Shown: positions 22,852 through 30,975 of the stretch, one piece after another
Layout of the letters: each line of letters starts with the position of its first letter
Position numbering within the stretch: the stretch's first letter is position 1
Assembly (NCBI GenBank): GCA_030827315.1
Contig: JAURER010000026.1
Location: 1 to 37,840 of the forward strand
DNA length: 37,840 nucleotides
Source of the DNA: Gemmatimonadota bacterium
GTDB lineage: Bacteria; Gemmatimonadota; Gemmatimonadetes; Longimicrobiales; Gaopeijiaceae
Direction: 5' to 3'
Position numbers and translations under genes: made by a program
Notes under the pieces: generated by a model
What the model saw: only the letters and a program-made list of their open reading frames with translations
Database searches by the model: none
What the model was told of the DNA's origin: nothing

Positions 22852-24495
22852 TCAGCCGCCCACGAGCCGGGAGCTGAGCGTGGTGGGCGTCATGAGCTTG
22901 TAGATCGGCGCCAGCGGGGCCTCCGAGTCGCCGGCCGTGGGCCGGGGCACCCACGCGTCCATCCGGTTCCAGTACACGACGTTGTCCTGGGTCTCGACCT
23001 CGAGCATGTGGGCCGCAAGGCGGCCGAGGTACTGCGCGGTCGGAACGAGGTACGTGCCGACGGGGAAGTCCATGGTGCGGTCGACCACCTCGCCCACCTG
23101 GATGCGCGTGACCGCTACGTGGTTGTACTGCTCTTCGTGCTGGACGCCGGAGACGGTGTACGCCTGGACTTCCAGCGACGCGGGTGCGGTGAGCTGCTCC
23201 ACCGTGATCCCGTGTCGCCGTAACAGCGCCACGGCGTCCTCCGCGTCACGCGGCAGAAGGTAGGCCCACGGCCGATCACGGAGACGGGTCGCGACGGGCT
23301 TTTTCATCAGCCGGGCGCCCGTCACGTGCACGGTGTCGACGGGCGTGCCCGGCGGGTCGTTGAACCCTCCGCCCCGGACGAGCAGGTAGTCGACCGGTTC
23401 GTCTTCGGCCGCGTACTCCATCTCGACCGCGATCTGGCCGCGCGGCGCGGCACCCATGGCGACCGTCTCGGCTCGTGCCGCCTCCACCGTGCCGACCAGG
23501 TGGTCGTCGTTCGCTACCACCCACTCGAGAACCGCCAGGTAGCCGAGGTACCCTGCGCGCGCGCCCGTCTCGAGCGCCTGCTGGGGCGCCTCGAAGAGGA
23601 TCCCGACGCTGTTCACCATGCCGCCGTAGTTGCGCCCGATGCGCACCTCCGACCCCCCGGTGTTCCACTCCTGCTCGTCCCCGCGCTGGTAGTACCACGC
23701 GCTCATGCCCTCGCCCCCGAGCCGGGCGTCGATCGCCGGGAAGATCTCGTCGTCACAGATCAGTGTGAGCTCGATGGCGGCATCGTAGTGGCTCGTGCAC
23801 TGGTAGTTGAGGTTGTAGGGACGGGCGCCGCCGTTGTGGCCGTCGACGAAGAGGTGCGGGCGCCAGCGGCCGATGAGGTTCTGGACGTATCCCTGGATGG
23901 TCGGGTGCTCGAGTTTCACGTAGTCGCGGTTGAGGTCGATGCCCCACGCGTTGCCCCTCTGGCCTCCGGCGCTCGCCTCGAATCCGTCCGGGTTGATCTG
24001 CGGCGCCACGAGGACCGTTACCCGGTCGAGCAGCGCGTTGGCGGGCGTGCCGGGGGTGGCGAGGTCGCGCATGAGGATCATGAGCCCCTCGCGGAACGTA
24101 CGCTCTCCGCCGTGCACGTTCGCGGCGAGGAGGACGATCGGTCGGTCGAGCGCCATCGCCTCCCAGGGCTCGCTCACGAGCGGCTTGCTGAAGATCGCGT
24201 ACGGCAGCTGACGCCCCTGACGGGTCTCGCCGTAGACCCCCAGGCGCATGTCGGCGCTCATCGCTCGCAGCGCCTCGAGATACGACCACATCTCGGCGTG
24301 TCGCGTGTGCGCGCTGAAGCCGTTGGCTTCGGCGGCCGTCCGGGGGTACCCGTCCGCCACGGCTTCCCAGCGCACCTGAGCCTGTCCGGGTCGTGGGAGC
24401 ACGAGGCTCGCCACTGCGACGAGCGCGACGGGGAAGAGCGAGCGCCACGAGGGCAGGATCGGGGTCATGCGGTGCGAAACGGGTCTGGGCTTCAT
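22852..24495 (-). CDS. Secreted M14-family zinc carboxypeptidase
   Basis: This is a 547-aa exported peptidase. The signal peptide is SLFPVALVAVASLVLPRPGQAQ, ending near residue 40. The M14 zinc site is His128 and Glu131 in NVHGGERT, with the third ligand in the later DGHNGG segment. The substrate-carboxylate-binding motif is in GIDLNRDYVKLEHP, and a candidate catalytic Glu is in GILFEAPQQ. The C-terminal 200 residues are an extra domain (RPWAYLLPRDAEDAVALLRRH and GTYLVPTAQYLGRLAAHMLE), as in other large bacterial M14 proteins. It probably trims peptides in the periplasm. The frame is open to 24708, across the divergent qor start; ATG 24495 or ATG 24468 gives the signal peptide, and neither has a strong Shine-Dalgarno. 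Confidence 0.85.
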   Translation of the reverse strand: MKPRPVSHRMTPILPSWRSLFPVALVAVASLVLPRPGQAQVRWEAVADGYPRTAAEANGFSAHTRHAEMWSYLEALRAMSADMRLGVYGETRQGRQLPYAIFSKPLVSEPWEAMALDRPIVLLAANVHGGERTFREGLMILMRDLATPGTPANALLDRVTVLVAPQINPDGFEASAGGQRGNAWGIDLNRDYVKLEHPTIQGYVQNLIGRWRPHLFVDGHNGGARPYNLNYQCTSHYDAAIELTLICDDEIFPAIDARLGGEGMSAWYYQRGDEQEWNTGGSEVRIGRNYGGMVNSVGILFEAPQQALETGARAGYLGYLAVLEWVVANDDHLVGTVEAARAETVAMGAAPRGQIAVEMEYAAEDEPVDYLLVRGGGFNDPPGTPVDTVHVTGARLMKKPVATRLRDRPWAYLLPRDAEDAVALLRRHGITVEQLTAPASLEVQAYTVSGVQHEEQYNHVAVTRIQVGEVVDRTMDFPVGTYLVPTAQYLGRLAAHMLEVETQDNVVYWNRMDAWVPRPTAGDSEAPLAPIYKLMTPTTLSSRLVGG

Positions 24496-24580
24496 GGGGA
24501 GGTTCCGAGGAGGGGACGCGTCACGTTCGGCGGAAGATGCATAGATTCCGTCTTTCGACGGATTTGTACAGGAGCGTTCG

Positions 24581-25558
24581 ATGAAGGGTGCCATTGTCGT
24601 GAGCCGACCGGGCGGGCCGGAGGTGCTCGAATGGGTCGACCGGGACCCGGGTCTTCCCGGGGCCGGAGAGGTTCTGGTCCGGCACACGGCGGTCGGACTG
24701 AACTTCATCGATGTGTATCATCGTACAGGACTCTACCCGCAGCCGCTGCCCTTCACGCCCGGTGCGGAGGCGGCCGGCGTGGTCGAGGCCGTCGGCGAGG
24801 GTGTCGACGACCTGTCCGCGGGGGACCGCGTCGCCTACACGAGCAACGGCCCCATCGGATCGTACTGCGAAGCCCGTGTGCTCCCGCGCCGGCGCCTCGT
24901 CCGCTTGCCGGAGACGATCCCGGACGACGTCGCCGCCGCGGTGATGTTGAAGGGTGCGACCGTCGAGTACCTCGTGCGGCGAACGTACCCTGTCCAGGCC
25001 GGGGACAACGTACTGCTCACCGCCGCCGCGGGCGGCGTCGGGCTCATCGCCTGCCAGTGGCTCAGCGCCATCGGCGCCAACGTGATCGGGGCCGTGGGCT
25101 CGGAGGAGAAGGCCGATCTGGCTCGAGCGAACGGTTGCACGCACACGATCCTGTACCGCGACGAGAGCATCACCGATCGCGTCCGCGAGATCACCGACGG
25201 CGCCATGTGCCGTGTCGCCTACGACTCCGTGGGCGCCGCCACGTTCGAACCGTGCCTCGCCTCGCTCGCTCCGCGGGGCATGATGGTCACGTTCGGCAAC
25301 GCCTCCGGGCCGGTCCCGCCGATCGCGCCGCTCGCACTGGCCCAACAGGGCTCGGTCTTCCTCACGCGGCCCCGCCTCGCGGATTACTACGCCACGCCCC
25401 GGGAGACCGCCGACGGCATCGGTGCCCTCTTCGAAATGATCGCGAGCGGGGCGGTGAGCCCCCACATCGGCGCGCGTCACGCGCTGCGCGAGGTACAGGA
25501 GGCGCATCGGCATCTCGAGGCGAGGCAGACCGTCGGTTCGACGATCCTCGTCCCGTGA
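24581..25558 (+). CDS. qor: NADPH:quinone oxidoreductase (zinc-free MDR family)
   Basis: This 325-aa cytosolic medium-chain dehydrogenase/reductase lacks zinc ligands. It carries the quinone-oxidoreductase signatures VGLNFIDVYHRTGLYP, FTPGAEAAGVVEAVGEGV and VMLKGATVEYLVRRTYPV. The nucleotide-binding loop is LLTAAAGGVGLIACQWLSAI. It would transfer hydride from NADPH to quinones or enal/enone compounds. The start is firm: AGGAG at 24569-24573, 7 bases before ATG. It is divergent from the M14 gene with an 85-base gap that contains a small CGTC-TTTC-GACG stem. The length is typical of the family. Confidence 0.9.
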   Translation: MKGAIVVSRPGGPEVLEWVDRDPGLPGAGEVLVRHTAVGLNFIDVYHRTGLYPQPLPFTPGAEAAGVVEAVGEGVDDLSAGDRVAYTSNGPIGSYCEARVLPRRRLVRLPETIPDDVAAAVMLKGATVEYLVRRTYPVQAGDNVLLTAAAGGVGLIACQWLSAIGANVIGAVGSEEKADLARANGCTHTILYRDESITDRVREITDGAMCRVAYDSVGAATFEPCLASLAPRGMMVTFGNASGPVPPIAPLALAQQGSVFLTRPRLADYYATPRETADGIGALFEMIASGAVSPHIGARHALREVQEAHRHLEARQTVGSTILVP

Positions 25559-25788
25559 GACCGGGTGTCCGGGTGCTCGCGTCACGCAGCCGTCTCGTTC
25601 CCCGGTCCTCGAACCGGAGGCGTTCGGGGACGCCTGCGGTTGACACGTCGCCCGGTGGCGGGCCACTTGATCGTTCCGGCACCGCTCCGATGCGATCCGA
25701 TCGGTGGAAGGCCGGCCTGGCCCTCAGTAGCGGCGGAGTGTCCGACCGGACGAGGCGCGTTTTCGTACAGGAACCGAAGAGGAAGAAC

Positions 25789-27399
25789 ATGACGAAGCCG
25801 TGGCTCGTGGCGCTCGGGCTCGCACTCACGACCGCCTCCGTGGGAGAGGCGCAGACCTTCCCGACCGATGATCCGGTCATTCGGCGGATGTGGCAGGAGG
25901 GGATGGGAGAGGGCTCGCAGGCTTGGGAGCTCGCGCAGGCGCTCCTCGACTCGATCGGACCGAGGCTCACGGGCTCCCCCCAGTACGCCGCGGCGGGCGA
26001 CTGGCTCCTGTCGAAGTACGCCCAGTGGGGCATCGACGCCGAGAAGCAGGAGTACGGAACGTGGCGCGGGTGGGACCGCGGCACAACGCACGTGGACCTC
26101 GTCGAGCCACGCGTCCGGACGCTGAACGCGACGATGCTGGCGTGGAGCCCGGGGACCGAGGGTCCCGTGGAGGCCGAATTCGTCGCCCTTCCCGTCTTCT
26201 CCAGCGACGCGGACTTCGAGGCGTGGCTCCCTCGGGCGCGCGGCCGGATCGTGGGCGTGTCGTATGCCGAGCCCTCGTGCCGGGCGCCGGAATCGTGGGA
26301 GGCATTCGCGACGGAAGCGTCGTGGGCCAGCATGCAGCAGCAGCGTGCCCAGGGCCGGCTGGCGTGGGTCCGTTCGCTATCCGCGGCCCTCGGGCAGGGC
26401 GGCGGCGGAGCCGAGGGTCGCATGGCACGCCGTCTCGAAGAAGCCGGCGCGGTGGCGATCTTCTCCGCCCAGTGGTCGGACGGATGGGGCGCGGACAAGA
26501 TCTTCGACGCGGCGACGTCGGAGATCCCCAACGTGCACCTGAGCTGTGAGGACTACGGCCTCGTCATGCGGCTCTCCCAGAACGAGCAGTCACCGAAGGT
26601 CCGGCTCGACGCCCGCTCCGAGTTCCTCGGCGACGTCCCGGCGTTCAACGTCGTCGGGATGATCCGGGGCACCGAGCTGCCCGACGAGTACGTACTGCTC
26701 GGCGCGCACTTCGACTCGTGGGACGGCGCGTCGGGTGCCACGGACAACGGCACGGGCACGATCATGATGCTCGAGGCCATGCGCATTCTGAAGGCGGCAT
26801 ATCCCGACCCGCGGCGCACGATCGTGGTCGGGCACTGGAGTGCCGAGGAGCAGGGCCTCATCGGCTCGACGGCGTTCGCGGCGGACAACCCCGCGGTCAT
26901 CGACGGCATGCAGGCGGCCTTCAACCAGGACAATGGCACCTGGCGCGTCGACTACATCCGCATGATGGGCTTCACGGGAGCCGGGGAGCACTTCGCGCGC
27001 TGGTTCTCCGCCCTTCCCAGCGAGATCACGGACCACATCGAGCTGGACGTGCCGGGCATGCCGGAATCCGGGGGCAGCGACCATATGTCCTTCATCTGCA
27101 AGCCCGTCCCGGCCTTCCGTTTCCAGTCGAATTACCCGGACTACCGGCAGTACACGTGGCATACGGGCATCGACACGTTCGACAAGGTCGTCTTCGACGA
27201 TCTGCGCAACAACGCGACCCTCGCGGCGATGGTCGCGTACATGGCGTCCGAAGATCCGGACCGGGTCCCACGGGACACGCGCCTCCTGCCCGACACGCGC
27301 CCGCAGGGACCGCAGCGCACCACGCTGCGCAACCAGGCGTCAGCCGCGTTCGGCGCGTGGCCAGAGTGCCGTCCGCCCCGGCGCTCGTTCGGAGGCTGA
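25789..27399 (+). CDS. Secreted M28-family zinc aminopeptidase
   Basis: This 536-aa exported di-zinc peptidase has a signal peptide (MTKPWLVALGLALTTASVGEAQ). A PA-like insert occupies about residues 110-260 before the catalytic domain. The metal ligands are readable: His307 in GAHFDSWD, Asp319 in GATDNGTG, catalytic/ligand Glu353-Glu354 in SAEEQG, Asp381 in NQDNGTW and His458 in YTWHTGIDTFDKV. It probably removes N-terminal residues from peptides outside the cytoplasm. The start is ATG 25789 with GAGGA upstream; the same frame is open thousands of bases earlier only as an antisense shadow of the M14 gene. The 230-bp gap before it has no recognisable element. Confidence 0.88.
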   Translation: MTKPWLVALGLALTTASVGEAQTFPTDDPVIRRMWQEGMGEGSQAWELAQALLDSIGPRLTGSPQYAAAGDWLLSKYAQWGIDAEKQEYGTWRGWDRGTTHVDLVEPRVRTLNATMLAWSPGTEGPVEAEFVALPVFSSDADFEAWLPRARGRIVGVSYAEPSCRAPESWEAFATEASWASMQQQRAQGRLAWVRSLSAALGQGGGGAEGRMARRLEEAGAVAIFSAQWSDGWGADKIFDAATSEIPNVHLSCEDYGLVMRLSQNEQSPKVRLDARSEFLGDVPAFNVVGMIRGTELPDEYVLLGAHFDSWDGASGATDNGTGTIMMLEAMRILKAAYPDPRRTIVVGHWSAEEQGLIGSTAFAADNPAVIDGMQAAFNQDNGTWRVDYIRMMGFTGAGEHFARWFSALPSEITDHIELDVPGMPESGGSDHMSFICKPVPAFRFQSNYPDYRQYTWHTGIDTFDKVVFDDLRNNATLAAMVAYMASEDPDRVPRDTRLLPDTRPQGPQRTTLRNQASAAFGAWPECRPPRRSFGG

Positions 27400-27540
27400 C
27401 GGAGGGGTGACCGTTCGGGTCGGAAGACCCGGCGGGCCGAAGTGCGACGATGGGCGGACTAAAACGATGGCGGCGGTTCGTAACGCGATCTCTGCGTAGC
27501 GAGTCGTAGGGCCGCGGCGCGGGACGGCAACTCAGGCGAC

Positions 27541-27568
27541 GGACCCCGCGCGGCATGGAGCGGGGTCC
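27541..27568 (+). terminator. Hairpin between M28 and NosR-like genes
   Basis: There is a 9-bp perfect stem (GGACCCCGC / GCGGGGTCC) with a 10-nt loop. It lies 140 bases after the M28 stop and 38 bases before the next ATG. It could end M28 transcription or be a leader structure of the next gene. No T-run follows. The remainder of the 207-bp gap shows no clear gene. Confidence 0.4.
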
Positions 27569-27606
27569 GGATTGCCGTGGGCGCGGCAGACCCGTAACGT
27601 CGCGCC

Positions 27607-29799
27607 ATGCCGCATCTCTCCGCGCGCCTCCGGGCTCGAGCCGGGCGACTCTGCGTCGTCGCGGTCGCGCTCCTCGCTGCAGCGGGCGATGCGTCCGCGC
27701 AGCGTGTGCGAGGCGTTCCCGAGGCGCTATTCCGCGAAGTGATGCCGGAGGCCCAGCGCTTCGCCGGGGTGGACGGCGACCCGCCCGTGATCCGCGCCTA
27801 TCGGACGTCGAGCCAGGGGGCCGAAACCCTCTACGGGTACGTATTTCTTACGTCCGATCTCCCGCCGGAGCAGTTCGGCTACAGCGGCCCGATCGAGGCG
27901 CTCGTGGGCATGCGCCCCGACGGCACGCTCACCGGAATCCACGTGACCGACTACATGGAGTCGTACATGCGCAGCATGGGCGACTTCCTGAGCACCCCGG
28001 GCTTCCAGGAGCAGTTCGCGGGCAAGCACATCGGTGATCCCTTCCAGCTGTGGGGCGACATCGAGGGCATCTCTCGCGTCTCCATCAGCGTGCGTGCGCT
28101 TTCACGCGGTGTGCGCGACTCGGCGCGCCGGGTCGCGGCCGCGTACGGCGATGCGCCGGAATTCGAGGCCGGCGAAGCACTCGTCGACCCGGTCGGCCTT
28201 TCCTGGTTCGACCTCCGGCAGCGAGGCTTCGTGCGCCGGTTCGAGGTCACGGAGCCCGGCGAGGGCTCGGCCGGCATCGCGCTCGCATTCATCGAGAACG
28301 ACCGTCTCGGAGCGTACTACTTTGGAAGCCAGCTCTACGAGCGGGCCCAGGCATCGTCGGCGCGCCGGGGCGGTGCGGACAACCTTATGCTGTATGCCAT
28401 CGACGGCTCCCGGCTGAGGCTTTTCCGACAGCAGGGCTGGTCGATCGAGCAGGACGGGGACACGACGGCCGTGGATCCGCGCAACGTCATCTCGCTGGGT
28501 CTTCCGTCCGGAGGCATCGTTGCGGGCGAGGCCACGATGGTCGGAATCATGCTCGTCGATTCCGCGGTCGACGTCTCGCGACCGTTCACCTTCGTCTACG
28601 ACCTCGGCGCACTCGGCGTACACGCCCTCGAGTACAGGAGTCAGGAGGCCCGCCGCGCGATCGCGGAGGCGGAAGCTGCGGCGCAGGCCATGGCCATGGC
28701 CACCGAGGCTGCCCCCTTGGACGAGGCGCGCGCAGGGGAGGTCGAGGGCGGGCGCGTGGAGCCCGAGCGGGTCGGCGCGGGAGTGGAGCCGGCCGTGACC
28801 GACGACGAACCGGGAGCGGTTGAGCCGGAGGCTGCCGTCGCGTCCTCCACGGACGGCGCCCCCGGGGGCGGATCCACGGCGTACGCGGGCGGCGAGCCTC
28901 TCGAGCCCCTCGCCCTTCCCGACTTCGTGCTGACGCAGGACGAGACCCTCCTTCAGCGCACTCTCGCCGGCACCTCGTGGACCCGCGTCGGCCTCATGGC
29001 ACTCGTCCTCGCGCTCGCCGTCGCCGCGTTCTTCACCAAGATCGTCGCGCTGCGCTGGATCGCACTGACGGTGACGCTCCTGGTTCTCGGGTTCGGGGAC
29101 GGGGGATTCCTGTCGGTGTCCCACATCACCAGCGGCATCTGGGCGGGTGTCGGGGTCTACGCCCGGGATCTTCCCCTTCTGCTCATGGTGACGTTCACGC
29201 TCGTCACCACCCTGGTGTGGGGCCGCGTCTTCTGCGGGTTCCTCTGTCCGTTCGGGGCACTGCAGGACTTCATCGACCGTTTCGTGCCGCGAACGTGGAA
29301 GCGCCCGCTTCCGAGCCCGATCCACGATCGCGCCCGATGGGTGAAGTACGTGATCCTCGCGGTCATCGTCCTGCCGGCCCTCGCCGGGAGTCACGTGAGC
29401 CTCTACCAGTACTTCGAGCCGTTCGGCACCGTCTTCTTCCGGAGCCCGTCGTTGCTCCTCTGGACCATCGCGCTCGCCTTTCTCGGGGCTTCGGTCGTGG
29501 TTCCGCGCTTCTACTGCCGCTACGCCTGTCCGCTGGGAGCCGCGCTCGGTCTGCTCTCCTTGGTCTCGCTCCGCCGCATCGGGCGGGTGGAGCAGTGCAC
29601 CCTGTGCACCGTGTGCGAGCAGAAGTGCCCGACCGGCGCCATCCGGCGCGCCGAGATCGACTTTCCGGAGTGCGTGCGGTGCAACGTGTGCGAGGTCCAG
29701 CTCCGGGACCGCACGGGCACGTGCCGACACGACATGGAGACGATCCGGCCTCGACTGGTGCAGCTGACGGTCACGGCCGGAGCGGGGGGCGAGGCATGA
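27607..29799 (+). CDS. NosR/RnfG-like membrane flavoprotein with Fe-S clusters
   Basis: This is a 730-aa inner-membrane electron-transfer protein. It has a signal peptide (about 1-32) and then a periplasmic FMN-binding domain (about 40-180). The covalent-flavin motif usually written SGAT-x-S appears as S156-R157-V158-S159 in GISRVSISVRAL. Next come a second periplasmic region, an Ala/Glu/Val-rich linker (about 350-430) and about six helices. In and after the helices lie the NosR/NapH-type clusters RVFCGFLCPFGALQDF and FYCRYACPLGAALG, then ferredoxin-type CTLCTVCEQKCPTGAI and CVRCNVCEVQ. The layout would move electrons across the membrane to a periplasmic flavin. No nos genes are present, so the acceptor is different. 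The stop overlaps the ATG of apbE, the enzyme that attaches FMN. Confidence 0.87.
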   Translation: MPHLSARLRARAGRLCVVAVALLAAAGDASAQRVRGVPEALFREVMPEAQRFAGVDGDPPVIRAYRTSSQGAETLYGYVFLTSDLPPEQFGYSGPIEALVGMRPDGTLTGIHVTDYMESYMRSMGDFLSTPGFQEQFAGKHIGDPFQLWGDIEGISRVSISVRALSRGVRDSARRVAAAYGDAPEFEAGEALVDPVGLSWFDLRQRGFVRRFEVTEPGEGSAGIALAFIENDRLGAYYFGSQLYERAQASSARRGGADNLMLYAIDGSRLRLFRQQGWSIEQDGDTTAVDPRNVISLGLPSGGIVAGEATMVGIMLVDSAVDVSRPFTFVYDLGALGVHALEYRSQEARRAIAEAEAAAQAMAMATEAAPLDEARAGEVEGGRVEPERVGAGVEPAVTDDEPGAVEPEAAVASSTDGAPGGGSTAYAGGEPLEPLALPDFVLTQDETLLQRTLAGTSWTRVGLMALVLALAVAAFFTKIVALRWIALTVTLLVLGFGDGGFLSVSHITSGIWAGVGVYARDLPLLLMVTFTLVTTLVWGRVFCGFLCPFGALQDFIDRFVPRTWKRPLPSPIHDRARWVKYVILAVIVLPALAGSHVSLYQYFEPFGTVFFRSPSLLLWTIALAFLGASVVVPRFYCRYACPLGAALGLLSLVSLRRIGRVEQCTLCTVCEQKCPTGAIRRAEIDFPECVRCNVCEVQLRDRTGTCRHDMETIRPRLVQLTVTAGAGGEA

Positions 29800-30815
29800 C
29801 CCGCGGGTCGTCCGACCGCGGGGGTCGCGTGACACGCCGCGAGGCCCTGCGCATCACCGCCGTCACGGGCGTCGCGGTGGCGTTCGGGGGTGGCATCGCC
29901 ACCGCGCTCTGGCGCCAGCTGGGCCTGCATCGGGTCAGCGAGACACGTTCGCTCATGGGCACCATCGTCACGCTCACCGTCGTCCATCCCGAAGCCGGCG
30001 AGGCTCGGCGCATGATCGGCGCGGGCTTCGCGGAGATGCTCCGGCTCGAGTCGATCCTGAGCCGACATCGCCCGGACACGCCCGTGGCCACGCTCAACGT
30101 CACCGGGTCGTTGGAGCGACCTCCGGCGGAACTCGTGGCGGTCCTCGCGCACGCCCGGTCCGTCTCACGCGCCAGTGCAGGGGCGTTCGACGTGACCGTG
30201 CTTCCTCTGGTCCGCCTCTGGGAGGCGTCCTTCACGGCCACGGGCCGCCCGCCCTCGGACGACGCCATCGAGACGACGCGCCGCCTCGTCGGTTACCGCC
30301 GCCTCGACGTGAGCGACGACCGAATCGCCTTCGCGCAGGCCGGAATGGCCCTGTCGCTGGACGGGATCGCCAAGGGGTTCGTGGTGGACCGCGCGATCGA
30401 GACCCTCGTGGCGCGCGGCGCGGACCGGGTTCTCGTTGACGCCGGAGGGGACATGGCGACGGCAGGCGAGGGTTCGCTCCGAGAGCCGTGGAGCGTCGGG
30501 ATCCAGGACCCGCACCGCCCGGGCGAAGTCGTGGACGTGGTCCGCCTCGCGGGCGAATGCGTCGCGACTTCGGGTGACTACCAGCAGTCGTTCACGCGTG
30601 ACCGGCGGTATCACCACATCGTCGACCCCCGCACCGGGCGGTCTCCGGAGGCGCTGAGTTCGGCCAGCGTCGTGGCACCTTCGGCGATGCAGGCCGATGC
30701 GCTCTCCACCGCGGTGATGGTGCTCGGGCCGCACGCGGGCGCCGCGCTCCTCGAGTCGACGCCAGGCGTGGCGGGTGTCATCGTAGACAAGGTGGGACGG
30801 CGGATCCGCACCTGA
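29796..30815 (+). CDS. apbE: FAD:protein FMN transferase ApbE
   Basis: This 339-aa exported flavin transferase takes FMN from FAD and links it to Ser/Thr in FMN-binding domains. Its ATG overlaps the stop of the NosR-like gene (ATGA), so that protein is the obvious substrate. The N-terminus (TRREALRITAVTGVAVAFGG) has a twin-arginine-like start and a hydrophobic stretch, consistent with Tat or Sec export. Family motifs are intact: RSLMGTIVTLTV, SAGAFDVTVLPLVRLW, LSLDGIAKGFVVD, LVDAGGDMATAG, CVATSGDYQQ, YHHIVDPRTGRSP and the Mg2+-binding ADALSTAVMVLG. The length is normal. Confidence 0.92.
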   Translation: MTRGSSDRGGRVTRREALRITAVTGVAVAFGGGIATALWRQLGLHRVSETRSLMGTIVTLTVVHPEAGEARRMIGAGFAEMLRLESILSRHRPDTPVATLNVTGSLERPPAELVAVLAHARSVSRASAGAFDVTVLPLVRLWEASFTATGRPPSDDAIETTRRLVGYRRLDVSDDRIAFAQAGMALSLDGIAKGFVVDRAIETLVARGADRVLVDAGGDMATAGEGSLREPWSVGIQDPHRPGEVVDVVRLAGECVATSGDYQQSFTRDRRYHHIVDPRTGRSPEALSSASVVAPSAMQADALSTAVMVLGPHAGAALLESTPGVAGVIVDKVGRRIRT

Positions 30816-30975
30816 GATTGTCTGAGATGTTTGGCGTGACGGAATGGAATGCGTTCTTCTCCGAGATCGAGGCGGAAGAGCGCGCCCGGCAGCGTTGCCC
30901 GCGCGATTGCCGCCGACCCGGCTGACGGCATATTGCGGGTTCCGTTCCCGTCGGCGTCCGCGCCAGGAGTCCAAG

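Noticed and set aside
25640-25668. TTGACA box as a sigma-70 promoter for the M28 gene
   Set aside because: At 16-18 base spacing the -10 position reads CCACTT or neighbours, a poor match, so it is probably chance.
23326-25788. Very long plus-strand open frame upstream of and in phase with the M28 gene
   Set aside because: It runs antisense through the M14 carboxypeptidase and in another frame over qor. Its translation is Arg/Gly/Val-rich without domains, and the M28 signal peptide and ribosome-binding site place the true start at 25789.
27607-30815. Nitrous-oxide reduction (nos) cluster
   Set aside because: Only a NosR-like protein and ApbE are present. No nosZ, nosD, nosF, nosY or nosL genes occur on either side.
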